Part shown: piece after piece, positions 35,635-44,957 of the stretch
Layout: every line of letters begins with the position of its first letter
How positions within the stretch are numbered: position 1 is the stretch's first letter
Program-made: the position numbers and the translations under genes
Assembly: GCF_005848555.1 (NCBI RefSeq)
Contig: NZ_CP040518.1
Span: 805,001 to 869,000, forward strand
Length of the DNA: 64,000 nucleotides
Origin: Blautia sp. SC05B48
GTDB lineage: Bacteria; Bacillota; Clostridia; Lachnospirales; Lachnospiraceae
Direction of reading: 5' to 3'
The notes under the pieces: generated by a model
The model's input: only the letters and a program-made list of their open reading frames with translations
What the model was told of the DNA's origin: nothing
Databases searched by the model: none

Positions 35635-36732
35635 ATGAGCCTGATTTCACTTCAGAATTCCTCTGAACTGGGGGTAACGATTCTTTCCAATCGCTTTATT
35701 GACAATTTCATGCCTCGTGCCAACGGGGAGTTCGTAAAGGTATATATCTACCTTCTCCGGATGGTATCTGCCACTCCTTCTTCTTTCAGCCTGGAGCATA
35801 TGGCAGACAGCCTTTTCTGCACGGAAAGAGATATTTCCCGTGCACTGAAATACTGGGAAGGTGAGAAACTGATCGCATTAGCCTATACTGCAGATCAGAA
35901 GCTTTCCGGGATCACTTTGCTGGAACCTTTTGCTGATACCGGTCATAGAGAGAGCAGCGCTTCCATGGATACTTTCACCGGTTCCGGCAATTCTGCTTCC
36001 GTTTCCGGAAACACGGATCCGGAAGTCCCGAGCTCCGCTGATTACATTCTTAGTCTCACTCCTGACCGGATCAGAGAACTTAAGCAAAACGAAGAGATCA
36101 GTCAGCTTCTCTATATCACAGAGCAGTATCTGACCAAAACACTGACGCCTACAGAAATGCAGAAGATCCTTTTTTTCTATGATGAGCTCCATATGTCTGC
36201 GGATCTCATCGAATATCTGGTGGAATACTGTGTTTCCAGAGGCCGCAAGAGTATGCGTTATATTGAAACAGTTGCACTCGCCTGGGCAAAAGACGGCATC
36301 ACCACCGTCGAGATGGCACGGGATGCCAGCTCCCGTTTTTCCAAGGATTATTACACGATCCTGAAGGCTATGGGGATCAGCGGCCGCAACCCTGTTGATA
36401 ACGAGATCACTTACATTGATACCTGGCGCAAGACCTACGGTTTTGATCTGGAGCTGATCCAGGAAGCCTGCAGCCGTACTGTCCTTTCCACCGGACAGCC
36501 CAGTTTCCAGTATGCGGATAAGATCCTCTCCGGCTGGAAAAAGAAAAACGTACATACGCTGGAGGATATCCGGCTTCTGGATGCCGCACACAAAAAACGC
36601 CAGCTTGAGAAATCTGTTTCCAGGAAGAAGCAGCCCCAGACCCAGCCTCAGAATAGCAACCGCTTCAATAATTTCCACCAGCGTGATTATGATTTTGCGG
36701 AATATGAGAAACGTCTTTTAAATAATCAGTAA
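35635..36732 (+). CDS. DnaD-domain primosome protein
   Basis: A 365-residue protein. The N-terminal part (about 1-95) is a winged-helix DnaD-like domain (FMPRANGEFVKVYIYLLRMV, SFSLEHMADSLFCTERDISRALKYWE). A low-complexity Ser/Gly linker follows. Two DnaB/DnaD C-terminal helical domains lie at about 155-310, carrying the ILFFYDELHMSADLIEYLVEYCVSRG and SYADKILSGWKK-type (here FQYADKILSGWKKK) motifs. Such proteins help load the replicative helicase. It precedes the helicase-loader gene by 22 bp. Confidence 0.93.
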   Translation: MSLISLQNSSELGVTILSNRFIDNFMPRANGEFVKVYIYLLRMVSATPSSFSLEHMADSLFCTERDISRALKYWEGEKLIALAYTADQKLSGITLLEPFADTGHRESSASMDTFTGSGNSASVSGNTDPEVPSSADYILSLTPDRIRELKQNEEISQLLYITEQYLTKTLTPTEMQKILFFYDELHMSADLIEYLVEYCVSRGRKSMRYIETVALAWAKDGITTVEMARDASSRFSKDYYTILKAMGISGRNPVDNEITYIDTWRKTYGFDLELIQEACSRTVLSTGQPSFQYADKILSGWKKKNVHTLEDIRLLDAAHKKRQLEKSVSRKKQPQTQPQNSNRFNNFHQRDYDFAEYEKRLLNNQ

Positions 36733-36754
36733 CAGAAACTGGAAGGAGCGCTTT

Positions 36755-37741
36755 ATGCCTTTACAGAATTTTCAATATGATACTATAATGAGAGAATACA
36801 GCCGCCGGCAGGCACAGAATCACCGCATTTTGGAGGAACACACAGCCGAAGCCTACGGAAAGATCCCCCGTCTGAAAGAGATCGATGACGAGGTGGCAAC
36901 TTTAAGTGCCGACAAAGTCCGACGTCTTTTAAACGGCGAAGAAAAGGGAACTTCAGATCTGAAGGCAGCCATTCAGGAGCTTTCCGATGAACGGATCACC
37001 CTTCTTGTTGCAAACGGCTTTCCCGGAGACTATCTGGAGATGCCTTACACCTGCCCTGACTGCCAGGATACCGGCTATATCGGCAGCCGGAAATGCACCT
37101 GTTTTAAAAAAGCTGAGATCGAGCTGCTTTATGCACAGTCCAATCTGAATGAAATTCTCGAAAAAGAGAATTTTGACAGCTTTTCATTTGACTATTATTC
37201 TGCTACAATAAAAAACGAAGCCACGGGACTGTCTGCCCTGGAAACAGCCAGACGGGCCTATGATACTGCACAACGCTTTGTGCAGAACTTCGACCATAAA
37301 TTTGAAAACCTGTTTTTATATGGTGATACCGGTGTGGGAAAAACCTTTCTTTCACACTGCATCGCACGGGAGCTTCTCAGATCCACCCACTGTGTTCTGT
37401 ACTTTTCAGCCTACGATCTTTTTGATATGATGGCTGCGAATTCTTTTTCCCGAAAAGATACCGGCACAGACGAGGAACTGATCTATGACTGTGATCTTCT
37501 GATCATTGATGACCTGGGAACGGAGCTTACCAACAGTTTCGTATCTTCACAGCTTTTTCTCTGTCTCAATGAGCGGATCATGCGCAGGAAATCCACGATC
37601 ATTTCCACGAATCTGACGCTCAAAAATTTCTCGGATACCTATTCCGAGAGAACATTTTCCCGAATTGCCAGCAACTATCAGATGATATCGTTGATCGGGA
37701 AGGACATCCGTATACAGAAAATATTTTTAGGAGGAAATTAA
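36755..37741 (+). CDS. DnaC/DnaI-type helicase loader ATPase
   Basis: A 328-residue AAA+ ATPase. The N-terminal half includes a zinc-binding CPDCQDTGYIGSRKCTC (about residues 97-114), as in DnaI. The ATPase part has Walker A GDTGVGKTFLSH, Walker B LLIIDDLGTE and an ISTNLTLKNFSDTYSERTFSRI sensor/arginine-finger region. It loads the replicative helicase together with DnaD. GGAG precedes ATG, and the stop is one base before the PRPP synthetase start. Confidence 0.94.
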   Translation: MPLQNFQYDTIMREYSRRQAQNHRILEEHTAEAYGKIPRLKEIDDEVATLSADKVRRLLNGEEKGTSDLKAAIQELSDERITLLVANGFPGDYLEMPYTCPDCQDTGYIGSRKCTCFKKAEIELLYAQSNLNEILEKENFDSFSFDYYSATIKNEATGLSALETARRAYDTAQRFVQNFDHKFENLFLYGDTGVGKTFLSHCIARELLRSTHCVLYFSAYDLFDMMAANSFSRKDTGTDEELIYDCDLLIIDDLGTELTNSFVSSQLFLCLNERIMRRKSTIISTNLTLKNFSDTYSERTFSRIASNYQMISLIGKDIRIQKIFLGGN

Positions 37742-37742
37742 A

Positions 37743-38927
37743 ATGGCACAGGTAAATACAAAAGATTTTTCCACACTCCCGGTAGGAAGACTTGGACTGA
37801 TTCCCCTTCAGAGCTGCAGCTCATTAGGCGCGAAGGTGAATGACTGGCTGGTCAAATGGCGTGCCGAAAGACAGTATCCTGGAATGGACTCCTTTGCATT
37901 CGAGGGATACAAGCGCGATTCTTACATTATTGAAGCCAAGACTCCACGTTTCGGCTCCGGTGAGGGTAAATGTACCATCAACGAATCTGTCCGCGGTGAT
38001 GATATCTACGTAATGGTAGATGTGACAAATTACAGCTTATCCTATCCAATCGGACCTTACACGAATCTTATGTCCCCGGATGATCACTTCCAGGATATGA
38101 AGCGTGTTATCGCCGCTGTAGGCGGAAAAGCCCGCAGAGTCAACGTGATCATGCCATATCTCTATGAGAGCCGCCAGGACAAACGTGTCGGAAGAGAGTC
38201 TCTTGACTGTGCCAATGCACTTCATGAGCTGATCGATATGGGTGTTGAGAATATCATCACCTTTGATGCACATGATTCCCGTGTACAGAATGCGACTCCT
38301 CTTCATGGTTTTGAGACTGTACAGCCATCCTACCAGTTCATCAAGGCTCTTCTTAATAATGAAAAGGGACTCCATATCGATAAGGATCATTTCATGACGA
38401 TCAGCCCGGACGAAGGAAGCATGAACCGTGCGATCTATCTCGCCAATGTCCTCGGTGTTGATATGGGTATGTACTATAAACGTCTGGATTACTCAAGATA
38501 TGTAAACGGCCGTCACCCGATCGCAGCATACGAATTCCTCGGACCGAAGATCGAGGGCAAGGATATGATCCTGATCGATGATATGATCTCCTCCGGTGAT
38601 ACGATCATTAAGATCGCGTCTCTCCTGAAAGAGAAAGGAGCAGGCAGAGTTTACATCTGCTCTACCTTCGGATTCTTTACCGATGGTCTTGATAAATTTG
38701 ACGATGCTTACAAGAAGGGCTACTTCGACAAGCTTCTTACTACTAACCTGGTTTATCAGTCACCGGAGCTTCTTGAGAAGCCATACTACATCAGCTGCGA
38801 TATGAGCAAATATATTGCTCTGATCATTGATACGCTGAACCATGATAACTCTGTCAGCCACCTTCTGAATCCGGTAGACAGAATCAAACGCTGCGTAACA
38901 AATTACATGAGCCAGCATGAGAAATAA
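37743..38927 (+). CDS. prs: Ribose-phosphate diphosphokinase (PRPP synthetase), long form
   Basis: A 394-residue PRPP synthetase, longer than the usual 310-320 residues because of an N-terminal extension and C-terminal tail common in Lachnospiraceae. It shows MPYLYESRQDKR (the ATP-loop equivalent), NIITFDAHDSRVQNATPL (Mg/ATP region), and DMILIDDMISSGDTIIKIA, the ribose-phosphate loop. It makes PRPP for nucleotide, His and Trp synthesis. Co-transcription with primosome genes would link nucleotide supply to replication. Confidence 0.94.
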   Translation: MAQVNTKDFSTLPVGRLGLIPLQSCSSLGAKVNDWLVKWRAERQYPGMDSFAFEGYKRDSYIIEAKTPRFGSGEGKCTINESVRGDDIYVMVDVTNYSLSYPIGPYTNLMSPDDHFQDMKRVIAAVGGKARRVNVIMPYLYESRQDKRVGRESLDCANALHELIDMGVENIITFDAHDSRVQNATPLHGFETVQPSYQFIKALLNNEKGLHIDKDHFMTISPDEGSMNRAIYLANVLGVDMGMYYKRLDYSRYVNGRHPIAAYEFLGPKIEGKDMILIDDMISSGDTIIKIASLLKEKGAGRVYICSTFGFFTDGLDKFDDAYKKGYFDKLLTTNLVYQSPELLEKPYYISCDMSKYIALIIDTLNHDNSVSHLLNPVDRIKRCVTNYMSQHEK

Positions 38928-38945
38928 ATAAATCATAATGCACGC

Positions 38946-39010
38946 AAAGCGGCTGCACCTTCTGAGAACGATATAACAGTCTCTCAGAAAGCGCAGCCGC
39001 TTTATATTTC
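38946..39010 (+). terminator. Terminator of the dnaD-dnaC-prs operon
   Basis: AAAGCGGCTGC pairs with GCAGCCGCTTT and TTCTGAGA with TCTCAGAA, a long two-part stem ending in TTTATATTTC, 19 bp after the prs stop. Confidence 0.85.
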
Positions 39011-39090
39011 TGCAACAAACGGATATCCATGATCCGCATCTGCTGTCTGCTTTGCTTTTGATCTTTATGCTGAAATCTTCCTGCAAAAGC

Positions 39091-40638
39091 TCACATAGGA
39101 AGCTTCTGATAGGGAATCCTCTCTTTATCCAGGATCTCCATTTCTCTTTTATGGCAGGTACTTATGATCACCTGTCTGTTTTCTTTATGCAGCCATCTGA
39201 GAGCCGCTGCAAGACGTTCTTCATCATACATGCCAAATACATCATCAAGGATCACAGGGAACGGTTCCTCTTTGCAGAAAAGCTCTCCTGCTGCCATACG
39301 AAGGGCAAAATAAATCTGCTCCAGTGTCCCGCGGCTCAGTCTCTCAATGGATACGATACGCTCCCCTGTGTTCACAGACATATGCAGAGCCTCATCCATC
39401 AGAACCTCCTGGTATCTGCCACCGGTGATCTCACTTAATATCTCAGATGTACGTTTTTTCAGACGGATCCCTACCTGATCTGTAATGTTTCCGGAAAGTG
39501 CCTCAATAGTCTCCATAGCCATATTCAGCGCCTGGATTTCCGTTTCCTCCGGAGTGATCACTTCTGTGTTTTCTTCACATTCCGTCAACTCTGCCTGCAG
39601 GTTCTCCAGCGCTGTATGCTTCTCTTCGTAGTCACTGTCCAGACTGTTCCGGTTCCAGGTTAGCTCCTCATGTCTGGAAAGCCAGCGCTCTCTCTGACGT
39701 TCTCTCTTATTCAGCTCCCTGCTGAGCCGTATACGAAAAAACAATGCCGCTACAGAAATCACCGCAGTTGCCACGCCTGCCAGAACACTGAAAATGACCT
39801 GCCCGGAAAAAGCTGCCAGGCAGCCGGTACCGGCAATCCCACCAAGAAGCACAACTGTCAGAACTGCATCTGTCAGCTCCCGCCTTCTTTTTACACGATC
39901 GATCCGAAGCTCAAGAAGATCCTCAGTACTCCGCTCTCTGGTACCTATGTTCATCCCATCCTGCTGCTGCATGATCCGCTCACGCTTCTCATCCAGTTCA
40001 CGGATCTCTCTACGGATATATTCCATATTTGCGGAAATCTTTTCTTTTTCCTTTTCCAGCTCCTTTTTTCGCCGGGCCGCTTCTGTCAGATATCCTTTTC
40101 TGGACATTTTCAGCATCTGCATGGCTCGTCCCATGTCAATGGAACTGTCACCGGTTCCCTGGTAGCTGGCCATGTAATTCTGCAGTTCACGTACGAGATC
40201 TTTTCCTGTAACGCTTTTCAGCTGTGCCACAGACACCGTATTATCATAAACTGCCTCACTTACATTTCCGAGAATAGTCCCAAGAGCTCCCTGTTCCGCA
40301 TCTACAAGGCTGCCATCATCTTCACAGAGAAGCTCTCCCAGCTTCTTTTCTTTATAAAAATTCCTGGTAAGACGATACTTCTTCCCCTTGCTTGTAAACC
40401 ACATGATCCCACCATATTCTGCCGGATTTTCCCATGGTTCATATTTTGTATATGTATCGTTCAGAGCAGCCTTTCCCCGCAGTCTGCGAACGCCGTAAAA
40501 CATGGAGCGAATAAATGTATGTGTGGTAGTCTTTCCACTCTCATTTTCACCGTAAAGTACGTTGATCCCAGGTGAAAGCTCCATATCCTTGTCCCGGATC
40601 TTCCCGAAATTTTTTATTTTTAAACGTCTGATAACCAT
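39091..40638 (-). CDS. YhaN-like SMC/RecF-type ATPase
   Basis: A 515-residue protein with RecN/SMC-type ATPase halves. Walker A GENESGKTTTHTF is at about 31-43. A central coiled coil (about 190-235) and a pair of membrane-like segments (about 255-305) follow, then a second coiled coil. The C-terminal signature LSRGTLEQIYFALRMA and Walker B FPVILDDVFGMYDEE complete the ATPase. It matches the short YhaN group working with a YhaO nuclease in DNA repair. It is encoded 26 bp after the nuclease gene. The membrane segments in the coiled-coil zone are typical of YhaN. Confidence 0.85.
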   Translation of the reverse strand: MVIRRLKIKNFGKIRDKDMELSPGINVLYGENESGKTTTHTFIRSMFYGVRRLRGKAALNDTYTKYEPWENPAEYGGIMWFTSKGKKYRLTRNFYKEKKLGELLCEDDGSLVDAEQGALGTILGNVSEAVYDNTVSVAQLKSVTGKDLVRELQNYMASYQGTGDSSIDMGRAMQMLKMSRKGYLTEAARRKKELEKEKEKISANMEYIRREIRELDEKRERIMQQQDGMNIGTRERSTEDLLELRIDRVKRRRELTDAVLTVVLLGGIAGTGCLAAFSGQVIFSVLAGVATAVISVAALFFRIRLSRELNKRERQRERWLSRHEELTWNRNSLDSDYEEKHTALENLQAELTECEENTEVITPEETEIQALNMAMETIEALSGNITDQVGIRLKKRTSEILSEITGGRYQEVLMDEALHMSVNTGERIVSIERLSRGTLEQIYFALRMAAGELFCKEEPFPVILDDVFGMYDEERLAAALRWLHKENRQVIISTCHKREMEILDKERIPYQKLPM

Positions 40639-40664
40639 CTTATGCTATCCTCCTGTGATGCCCC

Positions 40665-41726
40665 TTATCGCCGGCTACCTGTCTCAAGCAATGCCTGAAG
40701 CCCATAATACAGCGCCTTTTTTTCCACGGTATCCATACCCTTTTTGGCCAGAAAATAACCGATATAATCACCGATCAGAGTACCGCTGTAGCGTTTGTAG
40801 AGCTCACCAAGATCATACGCCGGCCAGGATTCATCCACAACATCGGTAACATTTCCGAGACTTTTCAGTTTCTCAGGAATCAGAAGAATATCCGGCGAAC
40901 GCATTCCCTGAAGAATGATCCTGTAGATATTTCTTCCTCCTCTGCGGAAAATCTGGGATTTTATTGCTTCTTCCAGAGATATCTGTGTGGTTTCCTCGTG
41001 AAGTGTCATTACCAGCTGCTGATAGGAACGGCAGGCAAATGGAACGAACTCTGTACGGATCCTTCCGTTGATCAGTCGTCCCTCCATATATCCATGTTCC
41101 CCTGTATCATTCCTGTCAATGGGCTCCAGAGCCCCGGAAAAGGCCGCCTGGTCACGGATCAGGATCTGCGGCTTATGGATATGCCCTAACGCCACATAAT
41201 CGAAGCCTGACGCCGCCAGAGCTGCTGCACTGAGAGGAATATGCTTCTCATCGCCGCCATGGGCCAACAGAATATGGATTCCTTCTTTCTGGACAGGGGC
41301 AGCCTGATCATAAAGTCCGTCTTTTATTTCCCGGTCATAGTAACTCAGTCCATACACATAGACATCAAGCCTGGGATCTTTAACGCAGGTCAGTTCCCGG
41401 CTCCTGAAAAATATAACATTGGAATTCCACTCAAACGTATTATAAAAAGAATCTCTGCTTATAAAATCATGATTTCCTGCCATCAGATACACTCTGGTAT
41501 CCGGGATGGTGGAAAACAGATAATTTACTTCCTTAAGCTCTCTCATAAGAGGCTGGCGGTGGAACAGATCTCCGGATATAAATAGCAAATCCACCGGATC
41601 TTCGCGGATGCCCGCAATAACCCGGCGGAAAGTGCTCCAGATTTCTTCCTCCCGCTCTTTGCTCCACGGGCAGCCCCTGTCGGGAACCGCACCCAGATGC
41701 ACGTCTGCAAGATGAATAAATCTCAT
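40665..41726 (-). CDS. YhaO-like DNA repair metallophosphoesterase
   Basis: A 353-residue calcineurin-like nuclease (SbcD/Mre11 relative). The five phosphoesterase motifs are visible: FIHLADVHLGAV (D and H), FISGDLFHRQP, MAGNHDF, LAHGGDEKH and GHIHKPQ. It is shorter than SbcD at the capping end and fits YhaO. With the YhaN-like ATPase it probably forms a Mre11/Rad50-type complex that trims DNA ends. AAGGGAG precedes ATG 41726. Confidence 0.9.
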   Translation of the reverse strand: MRFIHLADVHLGAVPDRGCPWSKEREEEIWSTFRRVIAGIREDPVDLLFISGDLFHRQPLMRELKEVNYLFSTIPDTRVYLMAGNHDFISRDSFYNTFEWNSNVIFFRSRELTCVKDPRLDVYVYGLSYYDREIKDGLYDQAAPVQKEGIHILLAHGGDEKHIPLSAAALAASGFDYVALGHIHKPQILIRDQAAFSGALEPIDRNDTGEHGYMEGRLINGRIRTEFVPFACRSYQQLVMTLHEETTQISLEEAIKSQIFRRGGRNIYRIILQGMRSPDILLIPEKLKSLGNVTDVVDESWPAYDLGELYKRYSGTLIGDYIGYFLAKKGMDTVEKKALYYGLQALLETGSRR

Positions 41727-41830
41727 AATGTTCTCCCTTGTGTGTCAGTCACACATATCAATACCTGTTGCCAATTTCTCTCTGCTGATCTCAGGAGCAC
41801 AGAACGTCCTGCTGTGCAAAAGTGTTCTGA

Positions 41831-43222
41831 TCAAAGATCGCAGTTCTTTACAGTTCTCGGGAATGGGATCACGTCACGGATGTTGCCCATACCTGTAAGG
41901 TACATGACACATCTCTCAAATCCAAGACCAAAGCCGGAATGACGTGTGGAACCATATTTACGAAGATCCAGATAGAAATCGTAATCCTCCGGTTTCAGAC
42001 CCAGCTCATCCATACGTGTTCTCAGCTTGTCGTAGTCATCCTCTCTCTGGCTTCCTCCGATGATCTCTCCGATTCCCGGCACCAGACAGTCCATAGCCGC
42101 AACTGTCTTTCCATCCTCGTTGAGTTTCATGTAGAATGCCTTGATCTCCTTCGGATAATCTGTAACAAATACCGGTCTCTTGTAGACCTGCTCTGTCAGA
42201 TAGCGCTCATGCTCTGTCTGAAGATCACATCCCCAGAATACCTTGTAATCAAATTTGTCATTGTTCTTCTCAAGGATCTCAACAGCCTCTGTATAGGTCA
42301 CATGCGCAAATTCAGAATTAAGCACATGGTTCAGTCTGTCAAGAAGCCCCTTGTCAATGAAGGAATTGAAGAAGTTCATTTCCTCTGGTGCATTCTCAAA
42401 GACATAACGGATCACGTATTTCAGCATAGCCTCTGCAAGCTCCATAGCGTCCTGAAGGTCTGCAAACGCACACTCAGGCTCGATCATCCAGAACTCAGCT
42501 GCATGACGGGTAGTGTTGGAATTCTCAGCACGGAAGGTCGGTCCGAATGTGTAAATGTTGCGGAATGCCTGTGCATAAGTCTCTCCGTTCAGCTGTCCGC
42601 TTACGGTAAGGTTTGTCTCCTTTCCGAAGAAATCCTGTGAATAATCAACACTTCCATCCTCTGTCAGCGGAATATTCTTCGGATCCAGTGTTGTTACCTG
42701 GAACATCTCTCCTGCACCTTCACAGTCACTTCCTGTGATCAGCGGTGTATGCACATAGACAAAGCCTCTCTCCTGGAAAAATTTATGGATCGCATATGCG
42801 CAAAGAGAACGTACACGGAATACAGCCTGGAAAGTATTTGTTCTCGGTCTTAAATGTGTCATGGTCCTTAAGTATTCAAGACTGTGTCTCTTCTTCTGAA
42901 GTGGATAATCCGGTGCGGAAGCTCCCTCTACAGATATCTCTGTTGCCTGGATCTCAAACGGCTGCTTCGCCTGAGGGGTAGCTACCAGTGTTCCCTTGAC
43001 AATGATGGCCGCTCCAACATTCAGCTTGGAAACCTCTGCGAAATTCTCCATGTTATCGTGATATACGATCTGAAGAGTTTCAAAAAAGCTTCCATCATGA
43101 AGTACGATGAATCCAAACGCCTTGGAATCACGAACACTTCGTACCCATCCACCTACAGTGATCTCTTTGTCAAGATACTGTTCACGGTTTCTGTAAATCT
43201 CTTTCACTGTTGTCAGTTTCAT
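41831..43222 (-). CDS. asnS: Asparaginyl-tRNA synthetase
   Basis: A 463-residue class IIb synthetase. The N-terminal OB-fold anticodon domain (about 15-110: [24 protein letters not shown]) is followed by the catalytic domain with motif 2 ([27 protein letters not shown]) and motif 3 ([15 protein letters not shown]). HAAEFWM instead of the AspRS-type sequence supports Asn specificity. It is monocistronic from the 43293-43321 promoter. No T-box leader was found. Confidence 0.97.
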   Translation of the reverse strand: MKLTTVKEIYRNREQYLDKEITVGGWVRSVRDSKAFGFIVLHDGSFFETLQIVYHDNMENFAEVSKLNVGAAIIVKGTLVATPQAKQPFEIQATEISVEGASAPDYPLQKKRHSLEYLRTMTHLRPRTNTFQAVFRVRSLCAYAIHKFFQERGFVYVHTPLITGSDCEGAGEMFQVTTLDPKNIPLTEDGSVDYSQDFFGKETNLTVSGQLNGETYAQAFRNIYTFGPTFRAENSNTTRHAAEFWMIEPECAFADLQDAMELAEAMLKYVIRYVFENAPEEMNFFNSFIDKGLLDRLNHVLNSEFAHVTYTEAVEILEKNNDKFDYKVFWGCDLQTEHERYLTEQVYKRPVFVTDYPKEIKAFYMKLNEDGKTVAAMDCLVPGIGEIIGGSQREDDYDKLRTRMDELGLKPEDYDFYLDLRKYGSTRHSGFGLGFERCVMYLTGMGNIRDVIPFPRTVKNCDL

Positions 43223-43292
43223 AATCTATACCTCATTCCTCATATTCAGGATCACACGTCCCTGCGGACCTCCAAACGTCCGTATCGAATTA

Positions 43293-43321
43293 AGTATAGA
43301 CTATTCTCATGGTTCGTGCAA
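43293..43321 (-). promoter_or_regulatory. Promoter of asnS
   Basis: TTGCAC (43321-43316), 17-bp spacer and TATACT (43298-43293) on the minus strand. The leader to asnS is about 65 nt, too short for a T-box. Confidence 0.7.
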
Positions 43322-43365
43322 GGAGTAATTGCCTTGCCGGACAGAAAAATAGCGGACCACCGAAC

Positions 43366-43413
43366 AGAAAAATCCCGCCTGGCGGAATGTCTCCGGCAGA
43401 CGGGGTTTTTCTG
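43366..43413 (-). terminator. Terminator of the SGNH hydrolase gene
   Basis: On the minus strand AAAAACCCCG pairs with CGGGATTTTT (one G-T pair), followed by TTTTT within the right arm. It lies 12 bp after the hydrolase stop; its symmetry could let it act both ways. Confidence 0.75.
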
Positions 43414-43425
43414 TCTGTTATACCA

Positions 43426-44904
43426 TTAATAATAAGATGCGTTGATACTTCCTGTGTTGAGATAAGTAATGCAGTAATAATAGATCCTCTTGAATGTCTT
43501 TGTTGTGTAGTGAAGTCCGTCATCGCCGTCATCCACACCATCATAGCGGGCATTGGTCCCGTAGCCTTTTTTCATAAGTACGCTGTACATATCAATATAC
43601 TTGTAATACAAAGAAAGGCCGGAACGGATCTTGCTGTTGAATTCTCTTACCTGTGCCTCTGTACGGGCACCTCTTCCTGCTTTTGTGATCATAATGCTGT
43701 TGATCGGGTTTACGGACATGTAAAAGAGTTTACAGTTCTTACTTTTCAGTGTGGATGCGATATTGGTCATATAGCTGACATAATTGCCTGCATTACCCAG
43801 GTCATTGACACCCAGATTAAAGATAACGGCGATCGGTTTGGAACCTTCTGTTTTGTCGATCTCTTCTATAAGCTGTGCATATCCTGTATCCCGGAACCAG
43901 CTCAAGCCCTTTCCTGGGTTTGCAACAAAAGAAACCCCATTTGTTACAGAACTGCTCATCTGTTTGTTCAGTGTCGCCTGTATTCCTGCAGTACGGGAAT
44001 CTCCCACAAAAATAACCTTACTGTACATCATACCGATCGCCGGATGAGCCATCTCATCGGAGCTGATATCCTTCTCCAGTGCACGGTTAAATACTGTCGC
44101 ATACAGATTGGTGTTTTTGTTGATCCGCAGAAGTTCGCCGGCTTCATAATCCGGATCTGTGGAAGAACCGGTCCGTCTGGTCTTAGACCATCCCATAAAC
44201 GTATAACCTGTCGCATTGGATACGGATGGGAGCTTAAGGTAACCGCCCTTTCCAAGTGTTACTGTCTTCCATACGGTTCCGTTTGCCTTGCGGAGATTTA
44301 CTTTTACTGATTGCATCTGTACGGAATAATATCTGATATTACCGGAGATTTTAATCTTCGTTCCTGCTTTTTTTGCAGTAGATGCCTTGCCGTTCTTTGC
44401 TGTCGACCAGCCAAGATTTACATATCCCGATCTGGACGGAACTGCAGGTAATGTGTAATATGTACCCTCTTCTACTTTTTTCTGCAGCTTCTTATATGCG
44501 GAATTGGTGCTTCCATTTCCAAGATAGAAGTTTACGGTATAATACTTACTCTTTCTGCGGACCGCATACAGAGTCATATCTTTTCTGACCTTTACGCTGG
44601 CACCTGCTTTATATACTACCTTGCTGCTCCTCTTCCGTGTGGTCCATCCGAGATTCTGATATCCCACAGCCTTGGGTACTGCCGGAAGCCGGATCGTGGT
44701 ATTTAATGTCACATTCCGTGTCAGTGCAGTATACGTCTTACTTTTGCTGGTACCTGAATTATTATTGAACTTAACGGTATAAACAAGCTTCGCCGCCGAC
44801 ACCTTATGCGATGCAGCCGGCACAAAGATCAGTGCAGCTGCCACAAGTGCCAGCAAAAGCCATTTTATGCGAAGGACCTTACCGGTTTTTTCCCTGTTTT
44901 TCAT
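43426..44904 (-). CDS. Secreted SGNH/GDSL hydrolase with InlB-type repeats
   Basis: A 492-residue protein with a signal peptide (about 15-38, ALVAAALIFVPAASHKVSA). Three Listeria-Bacteroides (InlB B) repeats of about 75 residues follow (e.g. VNFYLGNGSTNSA...GYVNLGWSTAKNGKA). A C-terminal SGNH hydrolase (about 300-492) has VIFVGDSRTAG with the nucleophile Ser, GVNDLGN and DGLHYTT with the catalytic Asp and His. It probably removes acyl groups from a cell-surface or environmental glycan. AGGAGGAG precedes ATG 44904. It follows galT by 53 bp. Confidence 0.9.
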   Translation of the reverse strand: MKNREKTGKVLRIKWLLLALVAAALIFVPAASHKVSAAKLVYTVKFNNNSGTSKSKTYTALTRNVTLNTTIRLPAVPKAVGYQNLGWTTRKRSSKVVYKAGASVKVRKDMTLYAVRRKSKYYTVNFYLGNGSTNSAYKKLQKKVEEGTYYTLPAVPSRSGYVNLGWSTAKNGKASTAKKAGTKIKISGNIRYYSVQMQSVKVNLRKANGTVWKTVTLGKGGYLKLPSVSNATGYTFMGWSKTRRTGSSTDPDYEAGELLRINKNTNLYATVFNRALEKDISSDEMAHPAIGMMYSKVIFVGDSRTAGIQATLNKQMSSSVTNGVSFVANPGKGLSWFRDTGYAQLIEEIDKTEGSKPIAVIFNLGVNDLGNAGNYVSYMTNIASTLKSKNCKLFYMSVNPINSIMITKAGRGARTEAQVREFNSKIRSGLSLYYKYIDMYSVLMKKGYGTNARYDGVDDGDDGLHYTTKTFKRIYYYCITYLNTGSINASYY

Positions 44905-44957
44905 ATAAACAAACTCCTCCTGAAATACATATCCATCCCCGGGTGCCTCCGTACTTT

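Noticed and set aside
43223-43365. T-box riboswitch before asnS
   Set aside because: The predicted leader is only about 65 nt and has neither the T-box sequence nor an antiterminator structure.
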